A DNA stretch of 6,260 bases from Candidatus Woesearchaeota archaeon (GTDB lineage Archaea > Nanobdellota > Nanobdellia > Woesearchaeales > GW2011-AR15), in assembly GCA_016934775.1 (NCBI GenBank), contig JAFGSP010000176.1, positions 1-6,260 of the forward strand, read 5' to 3'. Positions 5,604 to 6,260 of the stretch are shown here, in pieces. The notes under the pieces were generated by a model. The model made no database searches. It saw nothing but the letters and a program-made list of their open reading frames with translations, and was not told the origin of the DNA. Within the stretch, counting starts at the first letter, position 1; each line of letters opens with the position of its first letter. The position numbers and the translations under genes are program-made.

Positions 5604-6260
5604 TTTTTTTGTATAGATTTTCGTATTCTTTAAACATTTTTTCTTGATTGTAATAATTTACTATCCTCATCCTTGCTTTTTTCCCTAATTTAGCCCTTAA
5701 CTTGGGTCTTTCTGCCAGATATTCGATTGCTTTTACAATATCCTTAACAGAATAAGGCTTTACATAAAATACAGAATTTCCGCAGATTTCTCTTAAATGA
5801 GGGAGGTCTGAGGTTATTACCGCTCTTTCGCAAGCCATTGCTTCAAGCAAAACAAGGGGTGTGGCAATTGCGCCTATAGGGTGCCGATAGGGCAAAATAA
5901 CGATGTCTGATTTATTGTATTCTTCGACGATATCAGTTATTAGTCCATGAACTTTAATCTTATTATCTTTCTTTTCTATGTATGTGATAATTTTAGGGTT
6001 AATGTTTGTTGAAAATATAATTTTAGAATATATGCTCGAATCTAGTTTGGAAAAAGAGCCGATAACCTCCAAAAATCCCTTATCTGGAGTTGGGTGGCCG
6101 AAGTATCTTATGTTCAGTTTATTATTTCTTCTCTTAACATCAATTTGATTGTGTTTTTCTATATTAATTCCTTGTCTTATTACAACACTATTTTTTAGCT
6201 TAAGTTTATTTTTCAGCCACGTGCTGGGAAGAACAACAACATCTATTTTGTTCAGAAAAT
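5584..6260 (-). CDS. GT-B glycosyltransferase (GT4-like), 5'-truncated by window end
   Basis: The frame is open through position 6260, so the N-terminal domain lies outside the window; an in-frame TTG at 6072 is internal because clear glycosyltransferase sequence continues upstream. Reading in from the edge, IDVVVLPSTWLKN and VVIRQGIN match the end of the acceptor domain and the inter-domain linker, and IRYFGHPTPDKG is the first donor-domain strand with the phosphate-binding Lys-Gly. The signature region reads ATPLVLLEAMACERAV (glutamate codon 5842-5844): the second Glu of EX7E is kept, but the first position is Ile (codon 5866-5868), and the usual Gly after MAC is Glu (5827-5829). The C-terminal helix YNQEKMFKEYENLYKK is typical. 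Coding sequence is strongly AT-rich (22-38% GC in the 60-base blocks counted), unlike the left of the window. It is convergent with, and overlaps by 20 bases, the methyltransferase. It could be an active enzyme with a variant donor site or one with altered specificity. Confidence 0.85.
   Translation of the reverse strand, partial: FLNKIDVVVLPSTWLKNKLKLKNSVVIRQGINIEKHNQIDVKRRNNKLNIRYFGHPTPDKGFLEVIGSFSKLDSSIYSKIIFSTNINPKIITYIEKKDNKIKVHGLITDIVEEYNKSDIVILPYRHPIGAIATPLVLLEAMACERAVITSDLPHLREICGNSVFYVKPYSVKDIVKAIEYLAERPKLRAKLGKKARMRIVNYYNQEKMFKEYENLYKKIISSSR
5604..5610 (+). terminator. Oligo-T tract after the methyltransferase stop
   Basis: Seven consecutive T residues follow directly after the TAA stop of the + strand methyltransferase, with a second six-T run at 5637-5642. 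Archaeal RNA polymerase terminates at T-rich non-template tracts without needing a hairpin, so these are plausible terminators for that gene. They lie inside the coding end of the convergent glycosyltransferase (reading as Asn, Lys and Ile codons), which weakens the case since AT-rich coding sequence gives T runs by chance. Confidence 0.4.

Noticed and set aside
6072..6072. TTG at 6072 as the start of a short 162-residue glycosyltransferase.
   Set aside because: The frame continues without a stop to the window end and encodes recognisable GT-B sequence, including the GHPTPDKG donor-domain strand, so this TTG is an internal leucine.

Overview
This window is a glycan or surface-polysaccharide assembly locus, most likely from an archaeon. 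It holds six protein genes: one kinase-like fusion protein, three glycosyltransferases and three-family methyltransferase content (three genes). The archaeal assignment is an inference. It rests on a TTTATAAAT box flanked by purine-rich BRE-like tracts 26 bases from two divergent start codons, an AGGTGAT Shine-Dalgarno matching the usual archaeal 16S tail, heavy use of AGA/AGG and ATA codons, and lysine-rich proteins. I cannot name the lineage. There are no RNA genes, CRISPR arrays, insertion sequences or long repeats that I can see.

Left part (2-3590, + strand): four tightly packed genes, probably one operon whose promoter lies upstream of the window. In order they encode a 5'-truncated protein with a nucleotidyltransferase-like region and a thymidylate-kinase-like P-loop domain, a GT-B glycosyltransferase, a class I SAM methyltransferase, and a TylF/MycF-like metal-dependent O-methyltransferase. 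Adjacent genes overlap or nearly so (including a TAATG stop/start), suggesting translational coupling.

Right part (3637-6260): strands alternate. A GT4-type glycosyltransferase (3645-4835, -) and a class I methyltransferase (4884-5603, +) diverge from a 48-base spacer built around an 18-base perfect palindrome centred on the TATA box. The methyltransferase then runs tail-to-tail into a third glycosyltransferase (5584 to the window end, -), with their coding ends overlapping by 20 bases. Base composition drops sharply inside this methyltransferase gene, from about 50% GC before position 5280 to about 27% in 5281-5520, and stays AT-rich to the window end. That pattern fits a mosaic, horizontally assembled glycan locus.

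Taken together, the glycosyltransferases would build an oligosaccharide or polysaccharide from nucleotide-sugar donors and the methyltransferases would methylate sugars or chain ends. No polymerase, flippase, oligosaccharyltransferase or sugar-nucleotide synthesis gene lies in the window, so the final product (S-layer or pilin N-glycan, capsule, glycolipid) cannot be read from it.
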